A DNA stretch of 64,000 nucleotides from contig NZ_MLHG01000026.1 of NCBI RefSeq assembly GCF_001998825.1, forward strand, positions 35,796 through 99,795, read 5' to 3'. The position numbers were made by a program, and so were the translations under genes. This DNA is from Rodentibacter mrazii. GTDB lineage: Bacteria > Pseudomonadota > Gammaproteobacteria > Enterobacterales > Pasteurellaceae. Positions 36,725-45,550 of the stretch are shown here, piece after piece (positions within the stretch are counted from its first letter, which is position 1; the number at the start of each line of letters is the position of its first letter). The notes under the pieces were generated by a model. The model had not been told where the DNA came from. It did no database searches and saw nothing but the letters and a program-made list of their open reading frames with translations.

Positions 36725-36786
36725 AGATATACTCCAACTTAATAAAAAAATAACAAAAGGATAAATAACTCCTAATAGTCGCTTGC

Positions 36787-36827
36787 ATTCTAGAGAAATT
36801 AAATTGATGAGTAATGATCTAAGTCAA
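36787..36827 (-). promoter_or_regulatory. FNR-type class II promoter of the reductase operon
   Basis: On the minus strand TTGACTTAGATCAT (36814-36827) matches the FNR consensus TTGAT-N4-ATCAA at 8 of 10 positions, and a TAGAAT -10 (36787-36792) follows. The centre of the FNR site would be about 41 bp upstream of the start of transcription, the class II activation distance. It fits anaerobic induction of an alternative-acceptor reductase. Confidence 0.68.
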
Positions 36828-36905
36828 AGGATTGGAATATAAGGTGTATTTTGGGGAGTTTTTATATCAAATCATTATGTATTGGATTTTATAATGATGG
36901 GTATA

Positions 36906-36945
36906 AAAGTGCGGTTAAAAACATAAGAGATTTTAACCGCACTTT
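36906..36945 (-). terminator. Terminator after potD, inverted uptake signals
   Basis: AAAGTGCGGTTAAAA and TTTTAACCGCACTTT, 15-bp perfect arms, 10-nt loop, 24 bp after the potD stop. Confidence 0.85.
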
Positions 36946-36968
36946 AAAATTGTTCGAATTAAATGAGA

Positions 36969-38051
36969 TTATTTCGCTGCTTTTAATTCTTGATAATATT
37001 GTTCGTAGTATTGAATTGCATCACCTACGTCATCCTGCCAATGGCTATTTTTTAATATTTCAGCTGTTGGATAGATTGACGGATCTTCGGTAATTTCTTT
37101 TGGTAATACTTTTTTCGCTTCAACGTTGGCAGTTGGGTAGCCAATCGCGAGGGTTAATTTTTCAGCCGCTTTTGCACCTAACATATAATTGATAAGTTTA
37201 TGTGCGCCATCAGGGTTTTTTGAAGTTGCCGGAATCGCTAAGGTATCAACCCAAAGTACAGGGCCTTCTTTTGGAAATACCATGTCTAATGGTGCTTGCT
37301 CTTTTTTAGCGATACGCACGGAACCATTCCATAACTGACCGACTTCTACTTCACCGGAGATGAAAGAGTTAGCCGGGTTGTCAGAATTGAAAGAAAGAAC
37401 ATTTGGACGTAATTTCAATAATTCTTCATAGGCTTGTTTGATGATAGCCGGATCTTGAGTGTTCGGGTCTTGACCAATTTTTAATAGTGCAATGTTAAAT
37501 ACTTCACGGGCATCATCTAGTAATTGTACTTTATTGGCAAACTCAGGTTTCCATAAATCGCCCCAAGAGGTGAAATCCGCCCCTTTGTAAGTATTGGTGT
37601 TAAACGCAATACCCGGTGCACCTAATAATTGAGGAAGTGAGTATTTGTTTCCTTTGTCATAAGGTTTGTCGAGCCAATCAGGATCTAATTCTTTAATTAC
37701 AGGTAATTTACTGTGATCAAGTTCTTTTAACATTCCTTCGCGTGCCATTTTTGACACAAAGTAGTTAGAAGGTGCGATAACGTCATAACCGCCGGCTGCA
37801 CCTTGGGTTTTGAGTTTTGCATACATGGTTTCGTTTGATTCAAGACTTGAAACGATAACTTTAATGCCGGTTTCTTTGGTAAAATCATCCAATAGACCAT
37901 CCGGAACATATTCGGTCCAAGTATATAAGTACACAGTATCATTAGCAGTAGCCGGTGCGTTTGCATTTTCAGACTTGTTTTCTTTATCATTACAAGCTGT
38001 TAAGGTTGCAGCTACCAAACCGGCGGTGATTAAACCTGCAAATTTTTTCAT
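36969..38051 (-). CDS. potD: Spermidine/putrescine-binding lipoprotein PotD
   Basis: Substrate-binding protein of the PotABCD polyamine ABC importer. It has 360 residues. The signal ends in the lipobox TLTAC (Cys20), so it is membrane-tethered rather than freely periplasmic as in E. coli. Ligand-site aromatics are visible in YLYTWTEYVPDG and QLWNGSVRIA, and GPVLWVDTLAIP carries a conserved Trp-Asp. It follows potC by 132 bp, with a strong terminator between, so it may have its own promoter or rely on read-through. Confidence 0.93.
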   Translation of the reverse strand: MKKFAGLITAGLVAATLTACNDKENKSENANAPATANDTVYLYTWTEYVPDGLLDDFTKETGIKVIVSSLESNETMYAKLKTQGAAGGYDVIAPSNYFVSKMAREGMLKELDHSKLPVIKELDPDWLDKPYDKGNKYSLPQLLGAPGIAFNTNTYKGADFTSWGDLWKPEFANKVQLLDDAREVFNIALLKIGQDPNTQDPAIIKQAYEELLKLRPNVLSFNSDNPANSFISGEVEVGQLWNGSVRIAKKEQAPLDMVFPKEGPVLWVDTLAIPATSKNPDGAHKLINYMLGAKAAEKLTLAIGYPTANVEAKKVLPKEITEDPSIYPTAEILKNSHWQDDVGDAIQYYEQYYQELKAAK

Positions 38052-38108
38052 TTTTGTTTGTTCTCCGTAAAAGAGGGGTAAAAAAACACCTACAGGAATT
38101 GTAGGTAT

Positions 38109-38140
38109 AAAAAAACGCCTTGATTGTGCGTCAAGGCGTA
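38109..38140 (-). terminator. Strong intrinsic terminator between potC and potD
   Basis: On the minus strand ACGCCTTGA and TCAAGGCGT arms (9 bp, perfect) with a 7-nt loop are followed by seven T. It lies inside the pot operon and would lower potD read-through from the potA promoter. Confidence 0.85.
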
Positions 38141-38183
38141 TTCTATTTGATATTAAAAGGTTTGTGAAACCTTTTGTTATGTC

Positions 38184-38954
38184 TTAGTAATTATTTTTAC
38201 GAGTAATGAGCTGGCTTAAAATTACCAGTGCTAATGAAAGCACAATCATGATGGTTGCCAGTGCATTGACTTCAGGTGTTACGCCGGTTTTTACCAATGA
38301 GAAGATACGTAACGGTAAAATTTCATAGCTGACACCACTCACAAATGAGGAAACCACAACATCATCCAGTGAGATGGTGAAACTTAATAGCCAACCTGAA
38401 ACGATTGCAGGCAAGGCAAGCGGAATAATGATTTTGCGTAAAATCGTCACTTCGCTTGCTCCCAAGTCTTTTGCCGCCTCCAACATTTTGGAATCAAATC
38501 CGTTTAAGCGGGAGAAAATTGTTACGGTAACATAAGGTAAACAGAAGGTAACGTGTGCCAAGAGTAATGACCAAAAACCTAATGAAATCCCTACAACCAT
38601 AAACAATGCTAATAAAGACACTGCCATAACGATATCCGGCGACATCATCACAATAAATAACATACCGCTCACCGCTTGTTTACCGCGGAAACGATAACGA
38701 TACAACGCGATTGCGGTTAAGCCGCCCACAATGGTTGCTAAGGTAGCGGCAAAAAATGCGATAGTTACCGAATGGATCGCTGCTTGAATTAAGGTATCGT
38801 TATTGAATAAACGCTCGTACCAGTTCCAACTGAATCCTTTCCAATTTAAACCATAGCGGTCTGCATTGAAGGAGTTGGTTACTAAGATAATAATTGGGAT
38901 ATACAAATAAGCGTATACCACAAACATAAACACATTACGTAGTAAACGGCTCAT
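38184..38954 (-). CDS. potC: Spermidine/putrescine ABC permease PotC
   Basis: Inner-membrane permease of the polyamine importer, 256 residues, six membrane segments. The ABC contact loop is EAAKDLGASEVTILRKIIIPLALPAI, the EAA motif (central part shown elsewhere as LGASE), near residues 160-185. Its start shares a base with the potB stop (38954), so the two are coupled. E. coli PotC is 264 residues. Confidence 0.94.
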   Translation of the reverse strand: MSRLLRNVFMFVVYAYLYIPIIILVTNSFNADRYGLNWKGFSWNWYERLFNNDTLIQAAIHSVTIAFFAATLATIVGGLTAIALYRYRFRGKQAVSGMLFIVMMSPDIVMAVSLLALFMVVGISLGFWSLLLAHVTFCLPYVTVTIFSRLNGFDSKMLEAAKDLGASEVTILRKIIIPLALPAIVSGWLLSFTISLDDVVVSSFVSGVSYEILPLRIFSLVKTGVTPEVNALATIMIVLSLALVILSQLITRKNNY

Positions 38955-39814
38955 TATTCTAACTCCACTTTTTTATTCAATAGTTTATTTGCACGATAAT
39001 AAACGAAAATTAGCAATGCCATTAAGATTGTCAATCCAATGCTAATTGCAGAACCAAACGGCCAGTTACGGGAAATTAAGAATTCACTCTTAATGACGTT
39101 ACCCACTAACAGGACTTTTGCCCCCCCCAATAAATCTGCCACATAGAACATTCCCATTGCCGGCAGTAACACTAAGAGACAACCGGCAATAATACCAGGC
39201 ATGGTTAATGGCAAAATAACACGAAAGAAACGTTGGAAAGTATTTGCACCTAAGTCTCTTGCGGCTTCTAATAAGCGACCATCTAATTTTTCAATCGCTG
39301 AATAGAGTGGCAAAATCATAAATGGTAATAACAAATACACTAATCCGATGATCACCGCAATTTCCGTATTCAAAATGCGAATGGGTTCACTTAAAATCCC
39401 CATATCCATTAACATCGTATTCAAGACACCTTTTACGCCAAGGAATATTTTCATTCCATAGATACGAATGAGTGAATTTGTCCAAAACGGTAGAACCACA
39501 AGGAATAACAAGAGCGGTCGATATTTCGGGTTAATTTTGCTGATCATAAAAGCAAACGGATAACCGATTATCAAGCAAATAACCGTGGCAATACACGACA
39601 TAGACAAAGAGTTCCATACAACTTGCGCATAAAGCGGATTAAACAAGTTTGTATAGTTTTCAATGGTAATCGGGAATGCGTAGAAGTTGCTACCATCTCG
39701 AGTTAAAAAGCTAACGGCTAAAACCAACAGATTTGGAATTAGCACAAAGAAAATAAGCCAACTGAAGATAATTGCAACAGTAATTTTTTGAAATTTATTA
39801 TTGATTATCTTCAT
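38954..39814 (-). CDS. potB: Spermidine/putrescine ABC permease PotB
   Basis: Partner permease to PotC, 286 residues, six membrane segments, EAA loop [20 protein letters not shown] start at the ATG at 39814 ([13 protein letters not shown]), which overlaps the end of potA by 17 bases, as is common in pot operons. The longer frame would read 32 extra residues that are only the antisense-frame shadow of PotA's C-terminus. Confidence 0.93.
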   Translation of the reverse strand: MKIINNKFQKITVAIIFSWLIFFVLIPNLLVLAVSFLTRDGSNFYAFPITIENYTNLFNPLYAQVVWNSLSMSCIATVICLIIGYPFAFMISKINPKYRPLLLFLVVLPFWTNSLIRIYGMKIFLGVKGVLNTMLMDMGILSEPIRILNTEIAVIIGLVYLLLPFMILPLYSAIEKLDGRLLEAARDLGANTFQRFFRVILPLTMPGIIAGCLLVLLPAMGMFYVADLLGGAKVLLVGNVIKSEFLISRNWPFGSAISIGLTILMALLIFVYYRANKLLNKKVELE

Positions 39815-40916
39815 CGTTGAGTACAACCTCCCAACCTTCGTGCCATGTAATACCAACACGTTGTCCAACACTGTGATCCATGTGCGGATCATCTTCATTG
39901 AAGAATTCACTCACAAGCACACGCATACCGTTATGGTCGAATTCTACAGTAGATTCTAATGTCATCCCCTTGTAAGTGCGGTCAATAATATGACCGATAA
40001 TTGCCTTAGATTGTTCGTTTTCATCAAGTTCTTCAATCACAATATCTTCAGGACGAAGGAGAACTTGAAGTTTTTGATCTTTTTCTACCGGCATATCGGT
40101 ATAGATATCACAGACACGGCCTTCTACATTTGCCAGTACCACATTTTCGGATTTACGTTCAATGACAGTTGCATTAAAGACGTTAATTTCACCAATAAAA
40201 CGTGCCACAAATAGGTTTGCCGGTTCTTCATAAATCTCGCGTGGAGAACCATCTTGTGCAATTTTTCCTTTACGTAACAATACAATGCGATCAGACATGG
40301 TGATGGCTTCTTCTTGATCGTGGGTCACGAAAATAAAGGTGATACCTAATTGGCGTTGCAAGACCTTAAGTTCGTATTGCATTTGTTTACGCAGTTTGTA
40401 GTCCAATGCGGATAAGGATTCATCAAGCAATAAGACTTTAGGTTTATTTACCACAGCACGAGCGATCGCAATGCGTTGCTGTTGACCACCTGACAATTGG
40501 GTCGGCTTACGATCAGCCATTTCTTCTAATTGCACCATACGCAAAGCTTCCAGCACACGAGGTTTAATTTCTGCCTCGGGTACTTTTTGCATACGCAAAC
40601 CAAAAGCCACGTTCTCAAAAATAGTCATATGCGGAAACAGGGCATAACTTTGGAACACAGTATTAATGTGGCGCTTTTCAGCCGGCACATCGGTAATGTC
40701 TTCACCATCTAAAATAATATGACCCGAGTCTAATTCTTCTAAACCTGCTAACAAACGTAATACTGTTGTTTTTCCGCAGCCGGAAGGCCCGAGAATAGTG
40801 ACAAATTCACCGTTATTAATGGTTAAGTTAAAGTCGTTAATAATGGTGTTAGAACCGTAGGATTTTTTGATTGAACGAAGCTCAATAATAGGCTTGTTTT
40901 GAACCTGATTTTCCAC
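39798..40916 (-). CDS. potA: Spermidine/putrescine ABC ATPase PotA
   Basis: Nucleotide-binding subunit of PotABCD. It has 372 residues (E. coli 378) from a GTG at 40916 giving (M)[20 protein letters not shown], which matches the Haemophilus PotA N-terminus. The longer frame runs into non-homologous sequence. Walker [10 protein letters not shown], signature LSGGQQQR, Walker [13 protein letters not shown] and switch His in FVTHDQEEA are all present, and the C-terminal TOBE domain ends [14 protein letters not shown]. The ribosome site AGGGAGAAAA is rather far (about 10 bases) from the GTG. Confidence 0.93.
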   Translation of the reverse strand: MENQVQNKPIIELRSIKKSYGSNTIINDFNLTINNGEFVTILGPSGCGKTTVLRLLAGLEELDSGHIILDGEDITDVPAEKRHINTVFQSYALFPHMTIFENVAFGLRMQKVPEAEIKPRVLEALRMVQLEEMADRKPTQLSGGQQQRIAIARAVVNKPKVLLLDESLSALDYKLRKQMQYELKVLQRQLGITFIFVTHDQEEAITMSDRIVLLRKGKIAQDGSPREIYEEPANLFVARFIGEINVFNATVIERKSENVVLANVEGRVCDIYTDMPVEKDQKLQVLLRPEDIVIEELDENEQSKAIIGHIIDRTYKGMTLESTVEFDHNGMRVLVSEFFNEDDPHMDHSVGQRVGITWHEGWEVVLNDEDNQ

Positions 40917-41012
40917 TAGCTTTGGTTTTCTCCCTAATTTCACCAAATAAGTTGGTACTGAGTAGAAATAAAGACCTGCAAAGTTGCAGGGGCGACATAA
41001 AAACAAGCGCCT

Positions 41013-41041
41013 ATGATATAGCGAATTGTTACTAATGAAAA
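41013..41041 (-). promoter_or_regulatory. Possible potA promoter
   Basis: On the minus strand TTTTCA (41036-41041), 17-bp spacer, TATCAT (41013-41018). Moderate match; about 95 bp upstream of the GTG start. Confidence 0.42.
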
Positions 41042-41178
41042 GGACTTAATGCTTAGGGATACAAAAAAATTTCGAGCAATAAAAACAATCAAAAAATTAA
41101 CCGCACTTTTTCTTTTCTAGCGGGTTTTTAGTTACTTATTGAATGTTTGTTATATATCAAGAATCTATTGTTAAATTT

Positions 41179-41224
41179 AGGGGTTGACGTAGATTAACAT
41201 ACTAGCTAATCTACGTCAGCCCCT
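41179..41224. repeat. 46-bp inverted repeat, possible insertion-sequence remnant
   Basis: AGGGGTTGACGTAGATTA (41179-41196) and TAATCTACGTCAGCCCCT (41207-41224) pair at 17 of 18 positions around 10 bases. The arms begin GGGG and look like two IS ends brought together. IS1016/IS1595-type ends are my guess and unverified. The pepT homology starts within five bases of the right arm, so the element marks a deletion or insertion breakpoint. Confidence 0.6.
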
Positions 41225-41228
41225 AGAT

Positions 41229-41655
41229 CATTTTGTGGGTGACATTGAGAAAGCAGAATTAAATTATTTAATTCGTGATTTTGATTTGCAATCTTTTGAG
41301 CAATGTAAACAATTTATTCAGGATTGGACGGCAAAATTTAATGCTGAAAGAAAGTTAAAACAACCTGTTGAATGTGTGATTCACGACAGTTATCAAAATA
41401 TGTATGAGGTTGTTCAAAAAGCGCCACAATCAATTTCTATTGCTGAAAAGGCTATGGATTTGAGCCATAAAGGTGATTCATAAACCGATTCGTGGTGGAA
41501 CAGATGGCGCATTTTTAGCTGAAAAAGGTTTGCCTTGTCCGAATATTTTTACTGGCGGATACAATTTTCATAGTAAACATGAATTGATCTCTTTGGAGGG
41601 AATGGAAAAAGCAGTGGAAGTCATTACTGAAATTGTGAAATTCAAGAAAATGTAA
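41229..41655 (+). pseudogene. pepT: Remnant of peptidase T (C-terminal third, frameshifted)
   Basis: Intact PepT is a cytosolic zinc tripeptidase of about 410 residues. Only the last third is left here. HFVGDIEKAELNYLIRDFD opens the homology straight after an inverted repeat, so about 270 N-terminal residues are gone. The frame then shifts near 41471-41476 (one extra base in GGTGATTCAT). The second frame completes the family's end, [19 protein letters not shown] and [16 protein letters not shown], where the last zinc ligand lies. The original terminator is still present at 41767. Both lesions make function impossible. Confidence 0.85.
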
Positions 41656-41766
41656 ATTTTCCCTTGCTTTTGTAAAGAAGTGTAAATATAATTGCCAACG
41701 TTTTATCGAGATTCCTTTTGATAAAGCTAAACTTTAGAGATTTTATTCATAAATTCCTTTTGATAC

Positions 41767-41792
41767 CCCCCTGAGTAATCAGGGGGTTTTTT
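41767..41792 (+). terminator. Terminator of the pepT remnant
   Basis: CCCCCTGA and TCAGGGGG arms around GTAA, followed by six T. Confidence 0.88.
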
Positions 41793-41925
41793 ATACTTCT
41801 TTTTAATTCCCAAAAAATGACCGCACTTTATTTGCTTACCGTTATTGATACATTGATGCAACAATTGGTATCTCAATTTGGGCGTGTTTTTAGTGCGGTC
41901 ATTTTCCACAAAGATTTTACTCATA

Positions 41926-41953
41926 AAAACGGAGGTTCATTCTCTCCGTTTTT
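41926..41953 (+). terminator. Orphan terminator upstream of nfsA
   Basis: AAAACGGAG and CTCCGTTTT arms with a loop of about nine bases and a T-run. No gene ends here; it may close an unseen short RNA or be left from a lost gene. Confidence 0.7.
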
Positions 41954-42025
41954 TACACATTGAGCCACGGCGACAATCATTTTATACTGTTACTCATTGA
42001 TTTTTCTCCCTAATAAGGATAATTC

Positions 42026-42742
42026 ATGAACCCAATGTTACAGCAACTTAAAAACCACCGTTCTATCCGACAATTTACCGATCAACCCATCAGTGCTGAA
42101 CTTCGTCACGAGATTTTGAATGCGGCGAAAATGGCCTCGACTTCACAGCATATCCAAGCGACACACATTATTCGTATCACCGATCCTACTCTTCGCAAAA
42201 AACTTCGTGAGCTTTGTTCCGATCAAACTTATGTGGAAAGTGCGGCAGAATTTTGGGTATTTTGTGCCGATTTTTCTAAACACGCCAAAATCGTTCCAAA
42301 TGCAGAATTTGACTGGACGGAGTGGTTATTAGTTGGTGCTATTGATACGGGGATTTTTGCTCAAAATGTCCTCACTGCTGCGGAGGCAAGTGGTTTAGGT
42401 GGCGTGTTTATCGGTTCATTACGTAATGATATTGAACAGGTCGATAAATTGCTCAAACTTCCGCAATATGTTGTACCGTTGGTGGGAATGTGTTTGGGCT
42501 ATCCGGCACAAGATCCGATGTTACGCCCTCGTTTTCCTGTGGAAATGCTTTGTTCTGAAAATGAATATCACCCATTAGATCCAGTGAAACTCGCTGAATT
42601 TGATGCGGAAATTTCCGCTTATTATCAAGCCCGTTCGCAAAAAAATCTCACTTGGTCGGATTATATGAAAGCCGTTTTTTCCGAACAAAAACGCCCTCAG
42701 ATTTTGGATTACCTACAATCTAAAGGCTTTTTGAAACGGTAA
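42026..42742 (+). CDS. nfsA: Oxygen-insensitive NADPH nitroreductase NfsA-like
   Basis: FMN flavoprotein reducing nitroaromatics and quinones by two electrons. It has 238 residues (E. coli NfsA 240). FMN-binding NHRSIRQFTDQPI is at residues 9-21, ASTSQHIQATHII follows, and the middle carries IDTGIFAQNVLTAAEASGLGGVFIGSLR-type sequence with the NfsA signature VPLVGMCLGYPAQ. It is one of two intact genes inside a stretch of pseudogenes. RBS TAAGGATAATTC. Confidence 0.9.
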   Translation: MNPMLQQLKNHRSIRQFTDQPISAELRHEILNAAKMASTSQHIQATHIIRITDPTLRKKLRELCSDQTYVESAAEFWVFCADFSKHAKIVPNAEFDWTEWLLVGAIDTGIFAQNVLTAAEASGLGGVFIGSLRNDIEQVDKLLKLPQYVVPLVGMCLGYPAQDPMLRPRFPVEMLCSENEYHPLDPVKLAEFDAEISAYYQARSQKNLTWSDYMKAVFSEQKRPQILDYLQSKGFLKR

Positions 42743-42939
42743 GAAATGTCATTATTTAATGAGAAATGAGTGGGCTGTAGGAAGGTTCTGCATTTGAAGG
42801 CTCACTCACGACAAATATATAAGATGCCCTTTATCTATTATTTATGCTGTTTCTGCCTTATTCAATAATATTGAAAAGTTTTATAAAACCAACCGCACTT
42901 TTCCTGATCTAGTAATGCAATCGATTTTCAAATGATATT

Positions 42940-43812
42940 CTAAGGCTGGCTTAATGCTTCTACCACTGCTTTTACTTTTGGCTGTAAGTGTAGCTTTTTC
43001 TGCCAAAGGATATGAATGGGGTCTGGATTAGGTTCGTAATTAGTTAGAACAGGAATAAGCGAACCTTGTTCAATATAAGGTTGTACTAGCCAATCTGGTA
43101 GTTGTACCAGCCCTAATCCCATAAGGGCTGCTTGCAGTCGGGCGTCGCCGTCATTCATAATATGTGGTATGTTCACAGGAAAACGAGTCGGCTCGCCTCT
43201 TTCGTTATTTAGTAACCAATCAGGTTGTATGCTACCTATACAAATATGTTGGATCAGTTCTGAGGGCACTTGTGGTGTACCCTGAAGGTTGAGATAAATA
43301 GGAGAGGCACAAATGCGGTTTTGATTTTGTCCGATTTGGCGGGCGATGATGTCGTTTAAATTGTCTAATTCGCCAAAGCGAACACTGACATCAATTTGCT
43401 CGGTAATTAAATCTATTTTGCGTTCTTCAAAGCTGAGGTTGAGGCGTAGTTTAAGGTGTTTTTGTGCCAGTTTGAGTAGTTTTGGTAGCAGATGAATGCG
43501 TCCGTAAATATTAGGCAAATCGATCCTCACTTCACCAATTGGTTCGATCTGTTCGTTGCAAAGTAGGCTTTGTACTTGCTCTATTTCATCTCTGATACGT
43601 TGGCAACTTGATAACCAAACTTCCCCCTCTCGGGTCAATACGAGTTTACGTGTGGAACGATGGAAAAGTTGTGTGCCAAGCCGTGGCTCTAGCCTTGTTA
43701 TACTTTTGCCCACCGCCGATCCGGTTATCGCTAATTTTTCGCCTGCGGCACTAAAACTGCCTGTTTCTACAGTGGCTAAGAATTATTCAACACCTGCAAA
43801 TTTATCCTGCAT
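42940..43812 (-). pseudogene. LysR-family regulator with in-frame stop at codon 10
   Basis: From the ATG at 43812 the frame reads MQDKFAGVE, then TAA (43783-43785), then FLATVETGSFSAAGEKLAIT and on through a full LysR protein in the same frame. The likely ancestor had CAA, so one C-to-T change made the stop. The remaining frame holds the helix-turn-helix end (SAVGKSITRLEPRLGTQLFHR) and the effector domain. Starting at the GTG at 43713 would lose most of the DNA-binding domain. It is divergent from the broken Old Yellow Enzyme gene, its likely target. Confidence 0.85.
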
Positions 43813-43932
43813 TTTATTTCCTTAATTATGGAATTATTTTCCGGAATGAATGGAATTATACCTACTTAATCCATTTTTTAAATGGAATATACTCTGCCAT
43901 ATCCAAAAAACAACGAGAAAAAGGGAAAGAAT

Positions 43933-45005
43933 ATGAATCCAAAATATGCTCCTTTATTTGAACCTTATACCTTAAACAATGACGTAGAAATTAAAAATCG
44001 CCTTACCATTGCCCCTTTGACTATTTATGATTCAGGCGAAGATGGCGAGATGACAGAGGCGGGTCGCCGTTTTTGGCAAGATCGCTTTAAAGGTTTTGGC
44101 TTATACATTATGCCGTTTACCAATGTTCACCCGAGCGGAATTGGTTTTGAAAGCCCCAATGCCTTTGATGAACGCCATTTGCCAAGCTTACGTGAATATG
44201 CACAAATCGCTCATGCTCAAGGGGCGAAAGCGGTGGTGCAAATTGCCCATAGCGGTTTGCGTGCCGACCCTTTAATGACGCAAGGGCGGAACTGGTGGCG
44301 GCAACAGGCGATTATTACGGCAATTTTCGCACAATGACCGAGCAGGAAGTATGGGATATGGTGCAAAGTTATGCCTATGCCGCGGAATTGGTGTTGCGTG
44401 CAGGGTTTGACGGTGTGGAAATTCACGGTGCGAATGGTTGGCAAATTCAGCAATTTTTCTCGGCGGCGACAAATTTGCGTCATGATTACTGGGGAGGTAG
44501 TTTGGAAAAAAGAATGCGTTTTCCCCTTGCCATTGTGGACGCTATTGATGAAATGCGCCGTAAACATCATCGCCCTGATTTCATCATTGGCTATCGTTTC
44601 TCTCCGGAAGAACCGGGTGAACAAGGCATTACAATGAAAGAAATGCTGGCACTGGTGGACGCTTTGTTGGAGAAACCGCTGCAATATTTGCATATTTCCC
44701 TATGGGATTTCTATAAAAAAGTCCGCCGTGGGGCAGATACCAATCTGACTCGAATGCAAGTCGTGCATGACCGCATTAACGGACGCTTGCCGTTTTTCGG
44801 TTCGGGCAATCTTTATACTGCCGATGATATGCTCAAGGCTTATCAAACTGGCTGGGTGGAAAGCGTCTCTATCGGTAAAAGTATTATGCTTAACCCAAAT
44901 TTGGTGGACCTGATTGAAAATGGACGTGAAGCGGAAATTCAAACTACCTTTGACTGGGATAACGCCGATTTCTATCATACTAATTCAGTTTTGTTTTGGT
45001 CATAA
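43933..45005 (+). pseudogene. Old Yellow Enzyme-type NADH:flavin oxidoreductase, frameshifted
   Basis: FMN-dependent TIM-barrel ene-reductase family. The first frame from the ATG at 43933 gives MNPKYAPLFEPYTLNNDVEI and AKAVVQIAHSGLRADP, then fails at about 44284-44290. One G is missing (CGGAA where CGGGAA restores the frame), after which the second frame continues LVAATGDYYGNFRTMTEQE, FDGVEIHGANGWQIQQF and GSGNLYTADDML. Restored length would be about 357 residues. The start lies 120 bp from that of the broken LysR gene, the usual regulator-target layout. Confidence 0.85.
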
Positions 45006-45053
45006 CAATAGTCGCTTACGGTGTAAGCGACTATTCATTAAATCATTGTCGGA

Positions 45054-45389
45054 TTAATGCCCCGACATTTGAGACATAGTATTGAGTAATACGACACCAA
45101 GCAAAATTAACCCGATACTGATTATCCCAATTAAATCCGTTTTTTGTCCGAAAAAGATAATACTGACGGCGGATGTTAGTACTAACCCTGAGCCTGCCCA
45201 TACGGCATAAGCTGTGCCAAGAGGCATTGTTTTAAGGGTAATTGAAAGACAATAAAACGAAATAATAAAGCCGACAACAATCCCCACTGTCGGCAAAGGC
45301 TTGGAAAAACCATCGCTTAGTTTCAGCATAGATGAAGCGAATACTTCACTTATAATCGCACAGGCTAAAAAGAGCCAATGTAATTGCAT
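45054..45389 (-). CDS. Small multidrug resistance (SMR) family transporter
   Basis: Four-helix proton-coupled exporter of the EmrE/Gdx/SugE superfamily that works as an antiparallel dimer. It has 111 residues. The essential membrane Glu is Glu15 in ACAIISEVFASSMLKLS, and the signature AYAVWAGSGLVLTS is in helix 3. The Trp-Ala-Gly-Ser and Glu-Val-Phe-Ala-Ser patterns favour the quaternary-cation (Qac/Emr) type over the guanidinium type, with moderate certainty. Intact gene inside the decaying region. Confidence 0.88.
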   Translation of the reverse strand: MQLHWLFLACAIISEVFASSMLKLSDGFSKPLPTVGIVVGFIISFYCLSITLKTMPLGTAYAVWAGSGLVLTSAVSIIFFGQKTDLIGIISIGLILLGVVLLNTMSQMSGH

Positions 45390-45550
45390 AAATTTACCTC
45401 CGAAAATAAAAGAGGTGGCAATTTTATCAATAACTTAGAAACTAAAACAGTCTTGTTTTTTAAGATTTTTTGTGCGCAATTTTGAGAGAAATATCATCTA
45501 TGACACGAGGGTGTTTGGCATTCAAAAAATGATAAAGGCAAGGAATTTAT

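Larger units (their letters stand above)
40917..41228. other. 312-bp gap upstream of potA
   Basis: Contains a small palindrome CCTGCAA-AG-TTGCAGG (40975-40990) in the potA leader, a probable potA promoter (41013-41041), an uptake signal at about 41098, and the inverted repeat at 41179-41224 that abuts the pepT remnant. No gene seen. Confidence 0.6.
41656..42025. other. 370-bp gap between pepT remnant and nfsA
   Basis: Holds the pepT terminator (41767-41792), two uptake signals in inverted orientation at about 41817 and 41892, and a second terminator (41926-41953) that no recognised gene uses. The stretch 41793-41925 shows no supported reading frame. Confidence 0.55.

Noticed and set aside
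39814..39910. Upstream extension of PotB by 32 residues
   Set aside because: It is the other-frame reading of the potA C-terminus; the ATG at 39814 gives the family N-terminus.
40917..41006. Upstream extension of PotA by 30 residues
   Set aside because: Non-homologous and crosses a palindrome; the GTG at 40916 gives a Haemophilus-like N-terminus.
41727..41924. 65-codon minus-strand frame downstream of pepT
   Set aside because: Crosses two terminators, has no family resemblance and no convincing ribosome site.
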